This document shows, in pieces, positions 45,463 through 54,039 of a stretch of 64,000 bases of DNA (the first letter of the stretch is position 1; every line of letters begins with the position of its first letter). Origin of the DNA: Cellulomonas sp. KRMCY2. Its GTDB lineage: Bacteria; Actinomycetota; Actinomycetes; Actinomycetales; Cellulomonadaceae. The notes below the pieces were generated by a model. The model saw nothing but the letters and a program-made list of their open reading frames with translations, had not been told where the DNA came from and did not search any database. The stretch covers positions 1,736,001 through 1,800,000 of the forward strand of contig NZ_JAGF01000001.1 of NCBI RefSeq assembly GCF_000526515.1. The letters run 5' to 3'. The position numbers and the translations under genes were made by a program.

Positions 45463-46701
45463 GTGAGCACGGCGAGCGTGATCGGCGGCGGCCCTGCGGG
45501 GTTGATCGCCGCGGAGGTGCTGGCCCGGGCCGGCGTTGCTGTGACCGTCTACGACCGCATGCCGTCGGTGAGCCGCAAGTTCCTCCTGGCGGGCCACGGC
45601 GGGCTGAACATCACCCATTCCGAGGACCGCGACAGCCTGCTGGCCCGGTACGGCAGATCCGCCGACCGGCTCGCGCCGATGCTCGCGGTCTTCGGCCCGG
45701 AGGATCTCCGGGACTGGTGTGCGGGTCTGGGTGAGCCGACCTTTGTCGGGTCCAGCGGGCGCGTGTTCCCGCGGTCGTTCCGGGCGACACCGCTGGTCCG
45801 CGCGTGGTGGGCGCGCCTCGCCGAGCTCGGGGTGCGGATCGAGACGCGGCAGCGGTGGACGGGATGGACGGACGACGGCGCGCTGCGTCTGACCGGCGCC
45901 GACGGAGCGACGGTCGAGGTCGCCGACGACGTGGCGGTCTTCGCGCTCGGTGGGGCGTCGTGGCCGCGGCTCGGCTCGGACGGCGGATGGGTCGGCCCGT
46001 TCTCCGACCGGGGTGTGGCGGTGACGCCGCTGCGGCCGGCGAACGTCGGGGTGCGGGTCGAGTGGACCGGCGCGTTCACCGACCGGTTCGAGGGGACGCC
46101 GCTGAAGCAGGTGGGTCTGACGGTCCGCGGCCCCGGTCCGTCGGTGCGCGGTGACGCGATGGTGACGCGGACCGGGCTGGAGGGCGGCCCGGTCTACGCG
46201 ATCGGCGTCGCGATCCGCGACGCCCTCGACGCCGACGGGCGGTGCGTCCTCGAGGTCGACCTCCGTCCCGACCGCACCGTCCAGCAGCTCGCCGACCGGT
46301 TGCAGCACCGCCGTCCGAAGGACTCCGGCTCGACCTGGCTGCGCCGCTCGATCGGTCTGGATCCGGTCGCGATCGCCCTGATGCGCGAGTCGAGCGGCGG
46401 GGCGATGCCGAGCGATGCCGCGGCGACGGCCGCGCTGGTCAAGGCGGTGCCGGTGGTGGTGACCGCGACGATGCCGATCGAACGGGCGATCTCGACCGCG
46501 GGCGGCATCGCATGGCCGGAGGTCGACGAGTCGCTGATGCTGCGCCGGTTGCCCGGCACGTTCGTCGCCGGCGAGATGCTCGACTGGGAGGCGCCCACCG
46601 GCGGCTACCTGCTGCAGGCCTCGTTCAGCACCGGCGTGGTCGCGGGACAGGGCGCGCTGGACTGGCTCCGGCGCGCCGTCTCGCCCGGAACGCGGGAGTG
46701 A
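45463..46701 (+). CDS. FAD-dependent oxidoreductase of the HI0933/BaiN family
   Basis: A 412-residue flavoprotein: FAD site VIGGGPAGLIAAEVLARAG (about residues 6-24), the family motif GHGGLNITHSE (about 46-56), and the C-terminal STAGGIAWPEVDESLMLRR and GYLLQASFSTG blocks. Family members are putative ene-reductases or flavin-dependent enzymes of unsettled role. The GTG at 45463 gives the expected N-terminus. No obvious partner gene adjacent. Confidence 0.88.
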   Translation: MSTASVIGGGPAGLIAAEVLARAGVAVTVYDRMPSVSRKFLLAGHGGLNITHSEDRDSLLARYGRSADRLAPMLAVFGPEDLRDWCAGLGEPTFVGSSGRVFPRSFRATPLVRAWWARLAELGVRIETRQRWTGWTDDGALRLTGADGATVEVADDVAVFALGGASWPRLGSDGGWVGPFSDRGVAVTPLRPANVGVRVEWTGAFTDRFEGTPLKQVGLTVRGPGPSVRGDAMVTRTGLEGGPVYAIGVAIRDALDADGRCVLEVDLRPDRTVQQLADRLQHRRPKDSGSTWLRRSIGLDPVAIALMRESSGGAMPSDAAATAALVKAVPVVVTATMPIERAISTAGGIAWPEVDESLMLRRLPGTFVAGEMLDWEAPTGGYLLQASFSTGVVAGQGALDWLRRAVSPGTRE

Positions 46702-46776
46702 GGCTCGGCAGCACGTCGTTCAGCGGGATCAGGCTGCGGCCGGCGATCATCGCGGCGGCGGGAGATGCCGCAGGCC

Positions 46777-47214
46777 TCAGCCGCACTCGTCGCAGACACC
46801 CGTCGCCGGGAGGGTCATCAAGCACGTCGGGCAGATCGCGGCCGGAGTCTCGCGGGCGGCGGCGGACCGCGCGACCGGGCTCCGCGGTGCGCGCGTGGTC
46901 CGCGGGGCGCGCACGGGCGCCGCGCGCGCTGCCGACACCGGCTCGGACACCTCGAAGCCTCGCTTGCGCAGGATCGCGACGGGCCCCTGCATGCCGCCGC
47001 TGAAGTCGTCCGGCGTTGCGAGCCGCCCGGTGGCGAAGCGGTGGGCGACCCCGAGGATCGCCCTCGAGTCGTAGCTGTGGCCCTCATGGACGAGCGTGTA
47101 GCCCCGGGACGGCTCGAAGCCGTAGACCTCGAGGAACTCCTCGCCACCCCGGGCGTCGTACTCGGCGAGCGCCTGGAGGACGTGCTGTCTCGTCACAGAG
47201 GAGAACGTGGCCAC
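46777..47214 (-). CDS. ScoMcrA-type N-terminal head domain with zinc ribbon
   Basis: A 145-residue protein. Residues 1-90 match the head domain seen at the start of ScoMcrA-type modification-dependent nucleases (EYDARGGEEFLEVYGF; GHSYDSRAILGVAHRFATG; GGMQGPVAILRKRGFEV). Then a basic linker (about 91-125) and a four-cysteine zinc ribbon at the very end (CPTC and CDEC). No SRA or HNH nuclease domain follows, so this is a stand-alone head, not a full type IV restriction enzyme. The GTG at 47214 is chosen. It lies at the left border of the island. A DNA- or protein-binding role is likely by family. Confidence 0.72.
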   Translation of the reverse strand: MATFSSVTRQHVLQALAEYDARGGEEFLEVYGFEPSRGYTLVHEGHSYDSRAILGVAHRFATGRLATPDDFSGGMQGPVAILRKRGFEVSEPVSAARAAPVRAPRTTRAPRSPVARSAAARETPAAICPTCLMTLPATGVCDECG

Positions 47215-47572
47215 GACAAGGGAGCGTACGTCGAACCGGGGCCGTGGCCGTGCCGCGCCCGCTCCGCCGGGTCGACGTGGAACGGCAGCGAGCTGGTGTT
47301 CAGCACGGTCACCGGCCGGCCCACGCGCAGCCCCAACTCCTGATTTCGCGCAGCTCGAACCCCTGATTTCGAGGGACACGAGCCCCTGACCTCGTTGGGC
47401 CGTGCTCGCCACTCAGGGCCTTGCGACTCTCGGCCCACGGTTGATCGGGGCGGGGCGCTCAGGCCCGCAGCGACGCCCGCAGGTGGGCGGCGGTGGGCGG
47501 TCTACCTGGGCGTCGCACTGCTACCGGGACCGCTACCGGTCGCATGTTCCGGAGCACGCGCCAGACCGGGCT
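47215..47572. other. Non-coding border with short repeats
   Basis: No gene seen. It holds two to three copies of CCTGATTTCG (about 47342, 47364, and a diverged copy near 47388) at 20-23 nt steps, then the first copy of the island's recurring double-unit motif (47517-47538). Confidence 0.55.
47517..47538 (+). repeat. Junction motif copy 1 (two ACTGCTACCG-like units)
   Basis: Units ACTGCTACCG and ACCGCTACCG, starts 12 nt apart. It stands alone, without the tRNA-Ser fragment, 34 nt from the stop of the broken nuclease-like gene. Confidence 0.7.
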
Positions 47573-48484
47573 TCAGGTGTCTCGCCCGTAGCCGAAGACG
47601 TGCAGGCTGACGACGTCGATCTCGCGTCGTGGGTTGCCGAAGAAGGAGCCCAGCCGGGTCAGGACGCGGGCGTAGGGGTGCTCGCGAGCGACTCCGGCCT
47701 CGTTCCAGTTGGCGTTGGGACCACGAGGAACAGGTGCTGGGCGTCGGCTGCGATGTGCGTCTTCCAGAGGTCCTTGAGGTCGTGGCTGTTGGTGGTGGTG
47801 CCGCCGCGTTCGACCTCGGCGATGATCCCGCGGCCGGGGCCGAGGGTGTAGACGAAGTCGGGTCGGGCGTGGGTGACGAACCCGTCCTGTGGGGTCAGGA
47901 CGACCTCCTCGCGAAAGCCGAGGTGCTCGCGGAGCATGGCCGCGACGATCGTCTGGACGGCGCTGGACTGGGCGCGATGGATGTGGACCAGGTCGATCTG
48001 CGGCCCGTGGGTGGTCAGGTGCTCCGTGAGCTGGTCGGCGAGCGCGTCGACGTGCTCGAGCTCGGCGGACTCTGCGGAGTCCAGCACGGAGCGCACGAAG
48101 CGCGCATGCCGGATGTCCACGGCCGCGAGCTTCGCAGCTGCGGCGGCCAGAAGCTAGCGGCGCTTGCAGCTTGTGCCCTTTGCCGACGCCGCCTGGGAGC
48201 GCCCGCTCCAGCCCCTCCAGCGTGGCGACGTCTGTCGACGGCTCGCCGGGCGTCAGCCGGCGCGCCACCACGTCGCCACGTGAGACGAACGTCGGCCCGT
48301 GGAGGTGGCGGTAGCTCTCGGCGAAAGCGCCTGGCGTGATCGACCACTGCGCACCCGTCGCGGGGTCGGTGAGGCGGTAGTCGCGGGCCTCGGCCGTGGC
48401 CATGTCGCCGTTCGAGGTGCTCCACGTCCACGGTGCGGTCAGGATCTCGGCCGTGACCTCGTGGGGGACCCGTGAGTACCTCAC
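47573..48484 (-). pseudogene. Frameshifted nuclease-like gene (PD-(D/E)xK-type features)
   Basis: Three pieces in two frames make one protein. The N-part starts at GTG 48484 (VRYSRVPHEV) and runs to about 48160. The middle piece (48153-47720; ends HLFLVVP) is in another frame. The last 45 residues (NANWNEAGVAREHP to GYGRDT) return to the first frame. The second shift lies at a GGG run (47717-47719): one more G restores the frame, so a sequencing error or a real mutation is possible there. The first shift is separate. The middle part has RPDFVYTLGPG, EVERGGTTTNSHDLKDLWK, resembling PD-(D/E)xK endonuclease cores. The GTG overlaps the stop of the RyR remnant (GTGA), so the two genes were one operon. 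Confidence 0.65.
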
Positions 48485-48651
48485 GGCCGGCGGTTCGGCG
48501 AGTCGGTCAGGGTGAGTCCGAGGGTCTTCATGAGGGCGGATGTGCTGGACACGCTGTCGACGTCCTTCTGCTTCTCGTCCGGGGACAGGGCACCCCACTC
48601 GACGAGGTCGGGATGGAGGCGCGCCTTGTCGCGGGCGCCTGAGGCCAGGTG
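48481..48651 (-). pseudogene. C-terminal remnant of a RyR-domain protein
   Basis: The last 56 codons of a gene whose 5' part is lost: DKARLHPDLVEWGALSPDEK is typical of the RyR domain. The stop overlaps the next start (GTGA). Nothing upstream continues it, and the HIT gene begins divergently at 48788. RyR domains occur in signalling and defence proteins. Confidence 0.55.
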
Positions 48652-48787
48652 GCCCCCGACGAGCTGCGGTACACCTGGGTGGCACTGGCAGTCGGAGCCG
48701 TGATCCGGGGCCCGTCGTCTGCCGGAACCTGCCGCCACCGTGGCGCGCCTCTGGGGTCGCACCGGCGTGTCGCGGGACGCTCTGACC

Positions 48788-49222
48788 ATGACGTCCGATG
48801 ACTGCGTCTTCTGCCGGATCGCTCGCGGTGACCTCGCGGCAAGTCGGATCACGGAGTCCGAGACGGTGCTCGCCATCATGGACACCGACCCCGTGACCGC
48901 AGGTCACGTGCTCGTCATGCCAAGGGTTCCTCTTCCGGCCCTGAGTGACCTAACCGATGAGCTCGCGGGCGAGATGCTCGCTGTTGCCCGAAAGGTGGCG
49001 GCCGCCCTTCGACGAGCGCCGCTGCGCTGCGAAGGGGTGAACCTCTTCTACGCCGACGGCGAGGCCGCGTTCCAGGAGGTCTTCCACTCGCACCTCCACG
49101 TGATCCCCCGGTATCCGGGCGACGGCTTCACCATCGACGCGCGATGGGGGTCAGGCCCGAGCCGTGCGCAGCTCGACGCGCACGCCGAGGCGATCAGGGC
49201 CGCATGGGGTGACACCTGCTGA
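48788..49222 (+). CDS. HIT family nucleotide-binding hydrolase
   Basis: A 144-residue protein: CVFCRIARGDLAASRI at the start and the histidine triad HSHLHVIPR (about residues 98-106), the catalytic site of diadenosine/AMP-linked hydrolases. The ATG at 48788 (MTSDDCVF) is used, the longer frame is not conserved. It stands alone in the island; a role in nucleotide clean-up or stress signalling is possible. Confidence 0.88.
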   Translation: MTSDDCVFCRIARGDLAASRITESETVLAIMDTDPVTAGHVLVMPRVPLPALSDLTDELAGEMLAVARKVAAALRRAPLRCEGVNLFYADGEAAFQEVFHSHLHVIPRYPGDGFTIDARWGSGPSRAQLDAHAEAIRAAWGDTC

Positions 49223-49304
49223 GGCGACGGCGTCGTCCGCTGCGGCTGGTCAGCGACCTGCGAGGACCGGGGTGGCTCGGTGTGGACGGGATCTGCGACC
49301 CCGG

Positions 49305-49326
49305 ACTGCTACCAGGACCGCTACCG
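49305..49326 (+). repeat. Junction motif copy 2 (two ACTGCTACCG-like units)
   Basis: Units ACTGCTACCA and ACCGCTACCG, 12 nt apart. The second unit contains the stop codon (TAG on the minus strand) of the Nudix-like gene. Confidence 0.75.
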
Positions 49327-50208
49327 CTCCTTGGCCCAGAGTGGCTGGAACGCGACGGATCGAGGGACGGCAGCGCGACCCGTGGGCGGCGGCTCGGAGA
49401 CGGCGGACTGGAGGTCTGCCAGGGTCGGCGACTTCCTCGTGCGCCTCTTCACCTCGTCCCCGAGATTCGCGGCCAGCAGGAGCAGGAGCGATCCCGTTGC
49501 GTGGGGCAGCACCTGTTCGGCGGACCGCAGCCATCGAACCAGGCGAACGAGCTCCCCACGGTCCGAGAGCGCGGCCTTGAGGTCGACGACCATCGCATCA
49601 CTGCCCAGTTCCCAGGTCCCCTCGACGTCATCCGTCGAGCCCGGGACCAACCGGAAGCGCTCAGCGGGCTCCGCCAGTCGAGCGGTCGCAACAAGGACGT
49701 AGGTGAAGAGATCGTGCCAGCTCTTCACCTGGGTCAGGCCGAGCGTGCTCAGCCTCGCTTCCCGGGTCGAGAGGTCAAGGCCGAGTTCCTCACGAGCCTC
49801 ACGCCGGACAGTACGGAGCGGGTCGGGGAAGCCTGAGTCGTCACGATCAGCGCGCATGCCCGCACGGTCGACCAGTTCACAGGCATCGCTTGCCGCGCCA
49901 GCGAAGCCGTTCCCGTGGCTGATGTCCGGACTCCTGCGGACGAAGACCACCTTGCTGGCGTCGTCGATCAAGAGAAGGTTCACAGACAGACCGCGCGCGC
50001 AGTAGGCGAGATCGCCGTGACGTCGGGGATCGCGATCGGCCCACTGAGTGGCCGCGAACGCGAAGAGCGAAGTCTCCGAGATGCTGAGATGGAGGGATTG
50101 GCGACCGCGGTGCTCGTCGAGCTCGATCCGGAAGCCAGGTTCGCCATGAGTCGCGACATCACGCCGTCGAAGTGCGGGCCCTTGGGTCGCGACTCTCCTT
50201 CTGCCCAC
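49321..50208 (-). CDS. Nudix-like hydrolase domain protein with incomplete Nudix box
   Basis: A 295-residue protein. The second half of the Nudix box is present, REAREELGLD (about residues 136-145), with the metal-binding glutamates, but the first half (G-x5-E) is altered, with Pro where the Glu would be. GLSVNLLLIDD and VVFVRRSPD upstream and VKSWHDLFTYVLVATARL downstream look like the Nudix strands. A GTG start at 50208 is taken without a good RBS. The TAG stop lies inside junction motif 2. Nudix enzymes hydrolyse nucleoside diphosphate-linked compounds. Confidence 0.65.
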   Translation of the reverse strand: MGRRRVATQGPALRRRDVATHGEPGFRIELDEHRGRQSLHLSISETSLFAFAATQWADRDPRRHGDLAYCARGLSVNLLLIDDASKVVFVRRSPDISHGNGFAGAASDACELVDRAGMRADRDDSGFPDPLRTVRREAREELGLDLSTREARLSTLGLTQVKSWHDLFTYVLVATARLAEPAERFRLVPGSTDDVEGTWELGSDAMVVDLKAALSDRGELVRLVRWLRSAEQVLPHATGSLLLLLAANLGDEVKRRTRKSPTLADLQSAVSEPPPTGRAAVPRSVAFQPLWAKER

Positions 50209-50622
50209 GGGATCGGCAGCGTGGAGATGCTCGCCGCTGTCCGCTCGCCGGGCGTCCCAGGTCTGATGACTCGATGGGGAACGTACGACGTCGTCAGGGC
50301 CGCGAACCTACTGACCGCTCGACCTTGCTGCCGAATCGGCCAGGCTAGGAGACGCGTCTGTTGGAAGGTCGCGCAACTCTGCGCGGACGAGGGCGGCCTG
50401 CCGCCACGGGACGGAGTGCGGCCAACCGGGTGAAGGGCTGATATTGGTTGTGTACTGTTTGTCCGTTTTGCCCACACCCATCCGGATTTGGTGCTACGCC
50501 TGTGGTGCGGTCCGTCAGGTCCGTGAGCGAGACGTGGATCCGTCGATCGTGTGGTCGCCCCAGTGGATCGGCGGGGAGTCAAAGGCGAAACCGGCGCTCT
50601 GTCATCCCCCAGGAGGCAGCTC
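50209..50622. other. Non-coding region, lower GC in its right half
   Basis: No gene seen. A relatively AT-rich stretch (about 50438-50480) may be the promoter of the TasA-like gene. Long frames crossing it on the minus strand are shadows. Confidence 0.4.
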
Positions 50623-51297
50623 ATGTCCACCCCGCATCCTTCCCTCGCGTTTGTCGGCGTCGCCCTGGTCGGGATCGCCGCGATCGGTGTCGGCGCCGCC
50701 GCCACCTTCACCGAGTCCACGTCGAGCACCCAGACCATCACGGCTGGGACTCTCGACGTGTCGCTGTCGTCGCCCGACATCCCGGGCTGCACGGACGCGT
50801 CGAACAAGTGCGACGCCGTCACCCTGCCCCCTGTGGGCCCCGTGGGCTCGACCTTCGAGTCGGATCCGATCACCATCACGCTGAACAACACCGGCACCAT
50901 CCCGGCGTTCTTCGATGCCATCCAGATCAGCGAGACGCACGGCAGCGCTGCCGCCTCGGTCGCCCTCAGGAACCAGATCAACGTCTGCATCCAGGGCTCC
51001 GACCCGAGCGGCACGTGGGTCGAGGGGAACGGTCCGCTGTGGGCTGCCATCACGCTGGTCCCGACGGTCAAGCAGAACCCGGTCAGGCTTGACCCGGGCG
51101 ACGGCGACGCTACGTACGCCGTGAGCTTCTACGCGGGCCAGGACTCGTCCTACTGCGGCACGACGATCAGCGACGGTTCCAACACCAGGGCCGCCTGGCA
51201 GGCCCTCTCCGGTGGCTATGTGCAGCCCACCAGCCTGACCAATGACGCGATGGGTGGTGTGGTCACGCCGACCCTGACGTTCTCTTTCACCGGCTGA
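50623..51297 (+). CDS. TasA/CalY-like secreted fibre protein (SipW-dependent)
   Basis: A 224-residue protein with an RBS (AGGAGG) before the ATG. It has a SipW-type signal peptide (hydrophobic residues 8-25, then ATFTESTSSTQTITAGTLDV, the usual camelysin/TasA N-terminus), then beta-rich sequence with ITLNNTGTIPAFFDAIQI. Such proteins are exported, trimmed by the matching signal peptidase and form extracellular fibres in biofilms. The signal peptidase is the next gene but one hairpin away. The island context suggests it was acquired or re-arranged. Confidence 0.82.
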   Translation: MSTPHPSLAFVGVALVGIAAIGVGAAATFTESTSSTQTITAGTLDVSLSSPDIPGCTDASNKCDAVTLPPVGPVGSTFESDPITITLNNTGTIPAFFDAIQISETHGSAAASVALRNQINVCIQGSDPSGTWVEGNGPLWAAITLVPTVKQNPVRLDPGDGDATYAVSFYAGQDSSYCGTTISDGSNTRAAWQALSGGYVQPTSLTNDAMGGVVTPTLTFSFTG

Positions 51298-51308
51298 GCC
51301 GTTGCGCA

Positions 51309-51341
51309 GTGGTGGGGGGACCGTCGGGATCCCCCCACCAC
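51309..51341 (+). terminator. Hairpin between fibre gene and signal peptidase gene
   Basis: Arms GTGGTGGGGGGA (51309-51320) and TCCCCCCACCAC (51330-51341), perfect 12 bp, 9-nt loop, no T-run. It would let the fibre protein be made in excess over its peptidase. Confidence 0.7.
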
Positions 51342-51443
51342 GGCGTACTCCCGTGGCTCACGTGCCGAGGTCTCACACCGACGTATCCCCCCATCTCGCG
51401 AACTTGGGCACCTCCCAGGTAGCTGTCGACGTCAGGAGTACTC

Positions 51444-52211
51444 ATGCGTGCACGCCAGCGGTCTCAGCTCGACCGGGCGCGCCAGTGGGTCGGGCGCGCC
51501 TTCCTGGCCCTCTTCGTGGCGCTGGTCGGGCTGGCGGTCGTCGGCGTGGCCGTTGGCGAGTATCAGATCCGGCCAGTGCTCTCGGGCAGCATGCGGCCGG
51601 GCCTGCCGGTCGGTGGGGTGGTCGTCACCGAGCGGATCCCGCTGTCGGAGCTGCAGGCGCGGGACGTGCTGCTGTTCCACCCTCCGGGCAAGCCGGACGA
51701 GTTCACGGTGCACCGCGTCGTCGAGCTCACCCCCAGCGAGGCCGGGCCGGTCATCCGGACCCAGGGCGACGCCAACGACGCACCCGACCCGTGGACGCTG
51801 ACCCTCCAGGGCACGACGGCGCACCGGGCGGTCCTCTCGCTCCCGTGGATCGGCTATGTCGCCGTGTGGGTCCACGGGCCGCTCGGCCGGAACCTGACGA
51901 TGGCTGCGGGGGCGCTCATGGTCCTGCTCTCCGTGGCCGGGGGCTTCTCCCGCGCTCGGCGGGCACGCCTGGGTGAGTCCGCGCCCGCTCTCGACCCTGT
52001 GCCGCCGGGTCACGAGCCGGAGTCGCGGTCGGACGAGCCGCCCGCCGGGTCGCGCCCCGGCGCGCCTGGCGTCTCTGCCCCGGCGCTCGTCGCAGCGAAG
52101 GGAGATGTGGAGGCGCCCGGTGGTTCGATCCGCAGGCGTGACCGGGTGTCGGCATCTCCGGGCGGAGGGCGGACCCGCGGAGGGGCACACCGCGGCGAGC
52201 GGGCGGACTGA
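51444..52211 (+). CDS. SipW-type signal peptidase I
   Basis: A 255-residue membrane peptidase. First transmembrane helix about residues 18-38, catalytic Ser49 in LSGSMRP, His90 in FTVHRVVEL where a bacterial enzyme would use Lys, which is the SipW/archaeal-ER (Ser-His) type; second helix about 145-170; long acidic/proline-rich tail (about 180-255). It follows the TasA-like gene and should process it. RBS CAGGAG precedes ATG 51444. The tail beyond the second helix is long compared with Bacillus SipW (about 190 residues). Confidence 0.9.
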   Translation: MRARQRSQLDRARQWVGRAFLALFVALVGLAVVGVAVGEYQIRPVLSGSMRPGLPVGGVVVTERIPLSELQARDVLLFHPPGKPDEFTVHRVVELTPSEAGPVIRTQGDANDAPDPWTLTLQGTTAHRAVLSLPWIGYVAVWVHGPLGRNLTMAAGALMVLLSVAGGFSRARRARLGESAPALDPVPPGHEPESRSDEPPAGSRPGAPGVSAPALVAAKGDVEAPGGSIRRRDRVSASPGGGRTRGGAHRGERAD

Positions 52212-52574
52212 CCGAGCGCCGGCGCGCGCTCCGGCCGGCTGATCCCTGCGTCGTCGTCCCATGGCCCGCTGAGTTCTCCGATCCGACGACGGGCGCCGCC
52301 TACGGAGCCGACCAGAGCTGGTCGACGGGCTGCAGGTGAGTCCGGTGTCGGCGACCCTTGTCGTCGGGTCGGCGAGCACGACCTCTCGGGTAGCGAGGTC
52401 GTCCAGATCGAGGACCTCGCCGTCGAGCAGGCGGGCGGCGGCTGGGACCGGGCGTCGATGTGCCGTGCCCACATCGTGCCGAAGACAGGAGCGCCGTGCC
52501 GCAGCCGGTAGCGCGCTCCGGTCGCCTGCGGGCCGCGGGCGGAGGCTACTCAACCCACCGCCGGAGTCGAGCCG
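52212..52574. other. Non-coding or decayed region
   Basis: No intact gene. On the minus strand two adjacent frames read protein-like phrases (RYRLRHGAPVFGTMW and RLLDGEVLDLDDLATREVVL, about 52350-52530) that would join with one frameshift, so this may be a decayed gene. No family recognised. Confidence 0.35.
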
Positions 52575-53630
52575 CTACCCAACCCCAGGTCGGGCGCCGT
52601 CAGCGGTCTCGGTGCGCCGGGTGTACCGGGCCGCGATGTACTCGTCGACCCAGGTGCGGCTGCTGCGCCATTGGCCGTCGTCGCCCCGTTGGGCGCGCAG
52701 GCGGCCGCGCTGGGCGGCATTGCGTAGGGCGACACGGCTGATCTGTGGAGTCTCGAGCGAGGCGAGCGGGACGAGGCGTGCGGGGCCGGCGAGGGCTGGG
52801 ACCACGAATCGGTAGAGGTTGTCCAGCACGGTCCGGGCAATGAGCTCAGCCAGCGGTCCGGTGTTCCCGGTGTCGGCTGCGCGGAGGGCGTCGAGGTAGC
52901 GGGGGCGTTCGCGCTTCTGGATGATCGCGGGCGCGTAGCCGAGCCGGGCAAGCACGAGGTTGAGCAGGAGCCGGCCGGTGCGGCCGTTGCCGTCGAGGAA
53001 GGGATGGACCTGCTCGAAGCCGACGTGCGCCTGGGCGAGGAGCTCCATCGGATGGCGGTCGCTGTTCGGGATGGCGTTCACCTGGTCGAGCCAGTCGCGC
53101 AGCGTGGGTTCGACAAGAGCGAACCTAGGCGGGCGCATCCCCCCTGGGAAGGGGTGGATGTCGTGCTTGCGGAAGCTGCCTGGCGACTCGTCGGGTGTTG
53201 CGTCGGGGTGAGGCGCCGCGTCCCAGACGGGTCCCGTCGCCATCTGGTGGACGCGTCGGACCTCGGTCAGGGTGAGCAGCTCGTCGGGTCCCTGTGCCGA
53301 GGGTTCCAGGGCCTGCCCGTAGACCCACCGCGCGGCGTCGGCGTAACCCTTGACCTCCAGGTAGTCCGCCAGCTGGCGGTCGCCGACCGCGCGGCCCTCG
53401 AGCAGGAGTTGCTCGACCTCGCGAAGCACCAGGGTGTTCCCCTCGATGGCTGTGGAGTTGTGGGCCTCGTGCACCCACAGCTCGTCCCAGATGGCGCGCG
53501 CCTGGTCAGGCGTGGGCAGCCCGCCGAGGCGGTCGCGGACCTCGGCGATGGCCGCGTCGAGCCGGTCGTAGACGTCCTGGCGGGACGGACGCCCTGGCCC
53601 CCGTCGTGAGATGTTGCTGCGCTCGGCCAC
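52575..53630 (-). CDS. Fic family protein (AMP-transferase type)
   Basis: A 351-residue protein. The Fic core HPFLDGNGRTGR (residues 209-220) has the catalytic His and the phosphate-binding loop. An inhibitory motif TAIEGN (60-65) lies N-terminal in the same chain, as in class II Fic proteins. A short winged-helix-like C-terminus follows (about 290-345). Fic enzymes transfer AMP or other groups to proteins; in toxin-antitoxin systems they act as toxins. The GTG at 53630 is the likely start. A 13-bp palindrome lies 16 nt upstream, suggesting autoregulation. Confidence 0.9.
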   Translation of the reverse strand: MAERSNISRRGPGRPSRQDVYDRLDAAIAEVRDRLGGLPTPDQARAIWDELWVHEAHNSTAIEGNTLVLREVEQLLLEGRAVGDRQLADYLEVKGYADAARWVYGQALEPSAQGPDELLTLTEVRRVHQMATGPVWDAAPHPDATPDESPGSFRKHDIHPFPGGMRPPRFALVEPTLRDWLDQVNAIPNSDRHPMELLAQAHVGFEQVHPFLDGNGRTGRLLLNLVLARLGYAPAIIQKRERPRYLDALRAADTGNTGPLAELIARTVLDNLYRFVVPALAGPARLVPLASLETPQISRVALRNAAQRGRLRAQRGDDGQWRSSRTWVDEYIAARYTRRTETADGARPGVG

Positions 53631-53645
53631 ATCTAATTGGAGCAC

Positions 53646-53682
53646 AGCAACTTCGCGGTGTCCGCTGCGCCGCGAAGTTGCT
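53646..53682. promoter_or_regulatory. Large palindrome upstream of fic
   Basis: Arms AGCAACTTCGCGG and CCGCGAAGTTGCT, perfect 13 bp, spacer 11 nt, with a partial half-site (GAGCAACATCG) near 53708. It fits an operator for the Fic protein or another repressor. Confidence 0.65.
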
Positions 53683-54039
53683 ACGTTGTGCCGCTTCGAA
53701 TCGAGGCAGAGCAACATCGTGATCCTGGGAGGGGGTGCACGCGGACCCTGGCGGATGCGTCCGCGCAGGTCAAGCCCCTGGGCGACGAGGCCACGCGCGC
53801 CGCTGTCGGCCAGACGCTCGCGTTTGTGTCTGGTCGGGACCGATCTCCGGGCGTGGGTCGCCAGGCGAGCTTGCGCGCAGAGCGATCGCCTCGAGCGCGA
53901 GCTCGTGCAGCAGGGCCAGGAACTCATCAGCGGCCTCGTCCTCCACCAGGATGACGTCGACCATGTCGACGTCGCCGGCAGACTGCGACCAGGGCTGGCG
54001 CATGCCGCCAGACTAGTTCGCGGCACCCGTCGGAGTCCC
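53683..54039. other. Region without an assured gene
   Basis: Only a short minus-strand frame (54003-53770, 77 codons, MRQPWSQSAGDVDMVD...) is at all protein-like; its second half is low-complexity. It may be a fragment. Nothing else seen. Confidence 0.35.

Noticed and set aside
46777-47214. Full type IV restriction enzyme
   Set aside because: Only the head domain and a zinc ribbon are present; no SRA or HNH follows on either strand.
47340-47400. CRISPR-like array from the stepped repeats
   Set aside because: Only two or three 10-nt repeats with 10-nt gaps, too short for repeats and spacers, and no cas genes.
49980-51071. 363-codon minus-strand frame over the TasA-like gene
   Set aside because: Low-complexity Ser/Thr/Pro translation; the plus strand has an RBS, signal peptide and family features.
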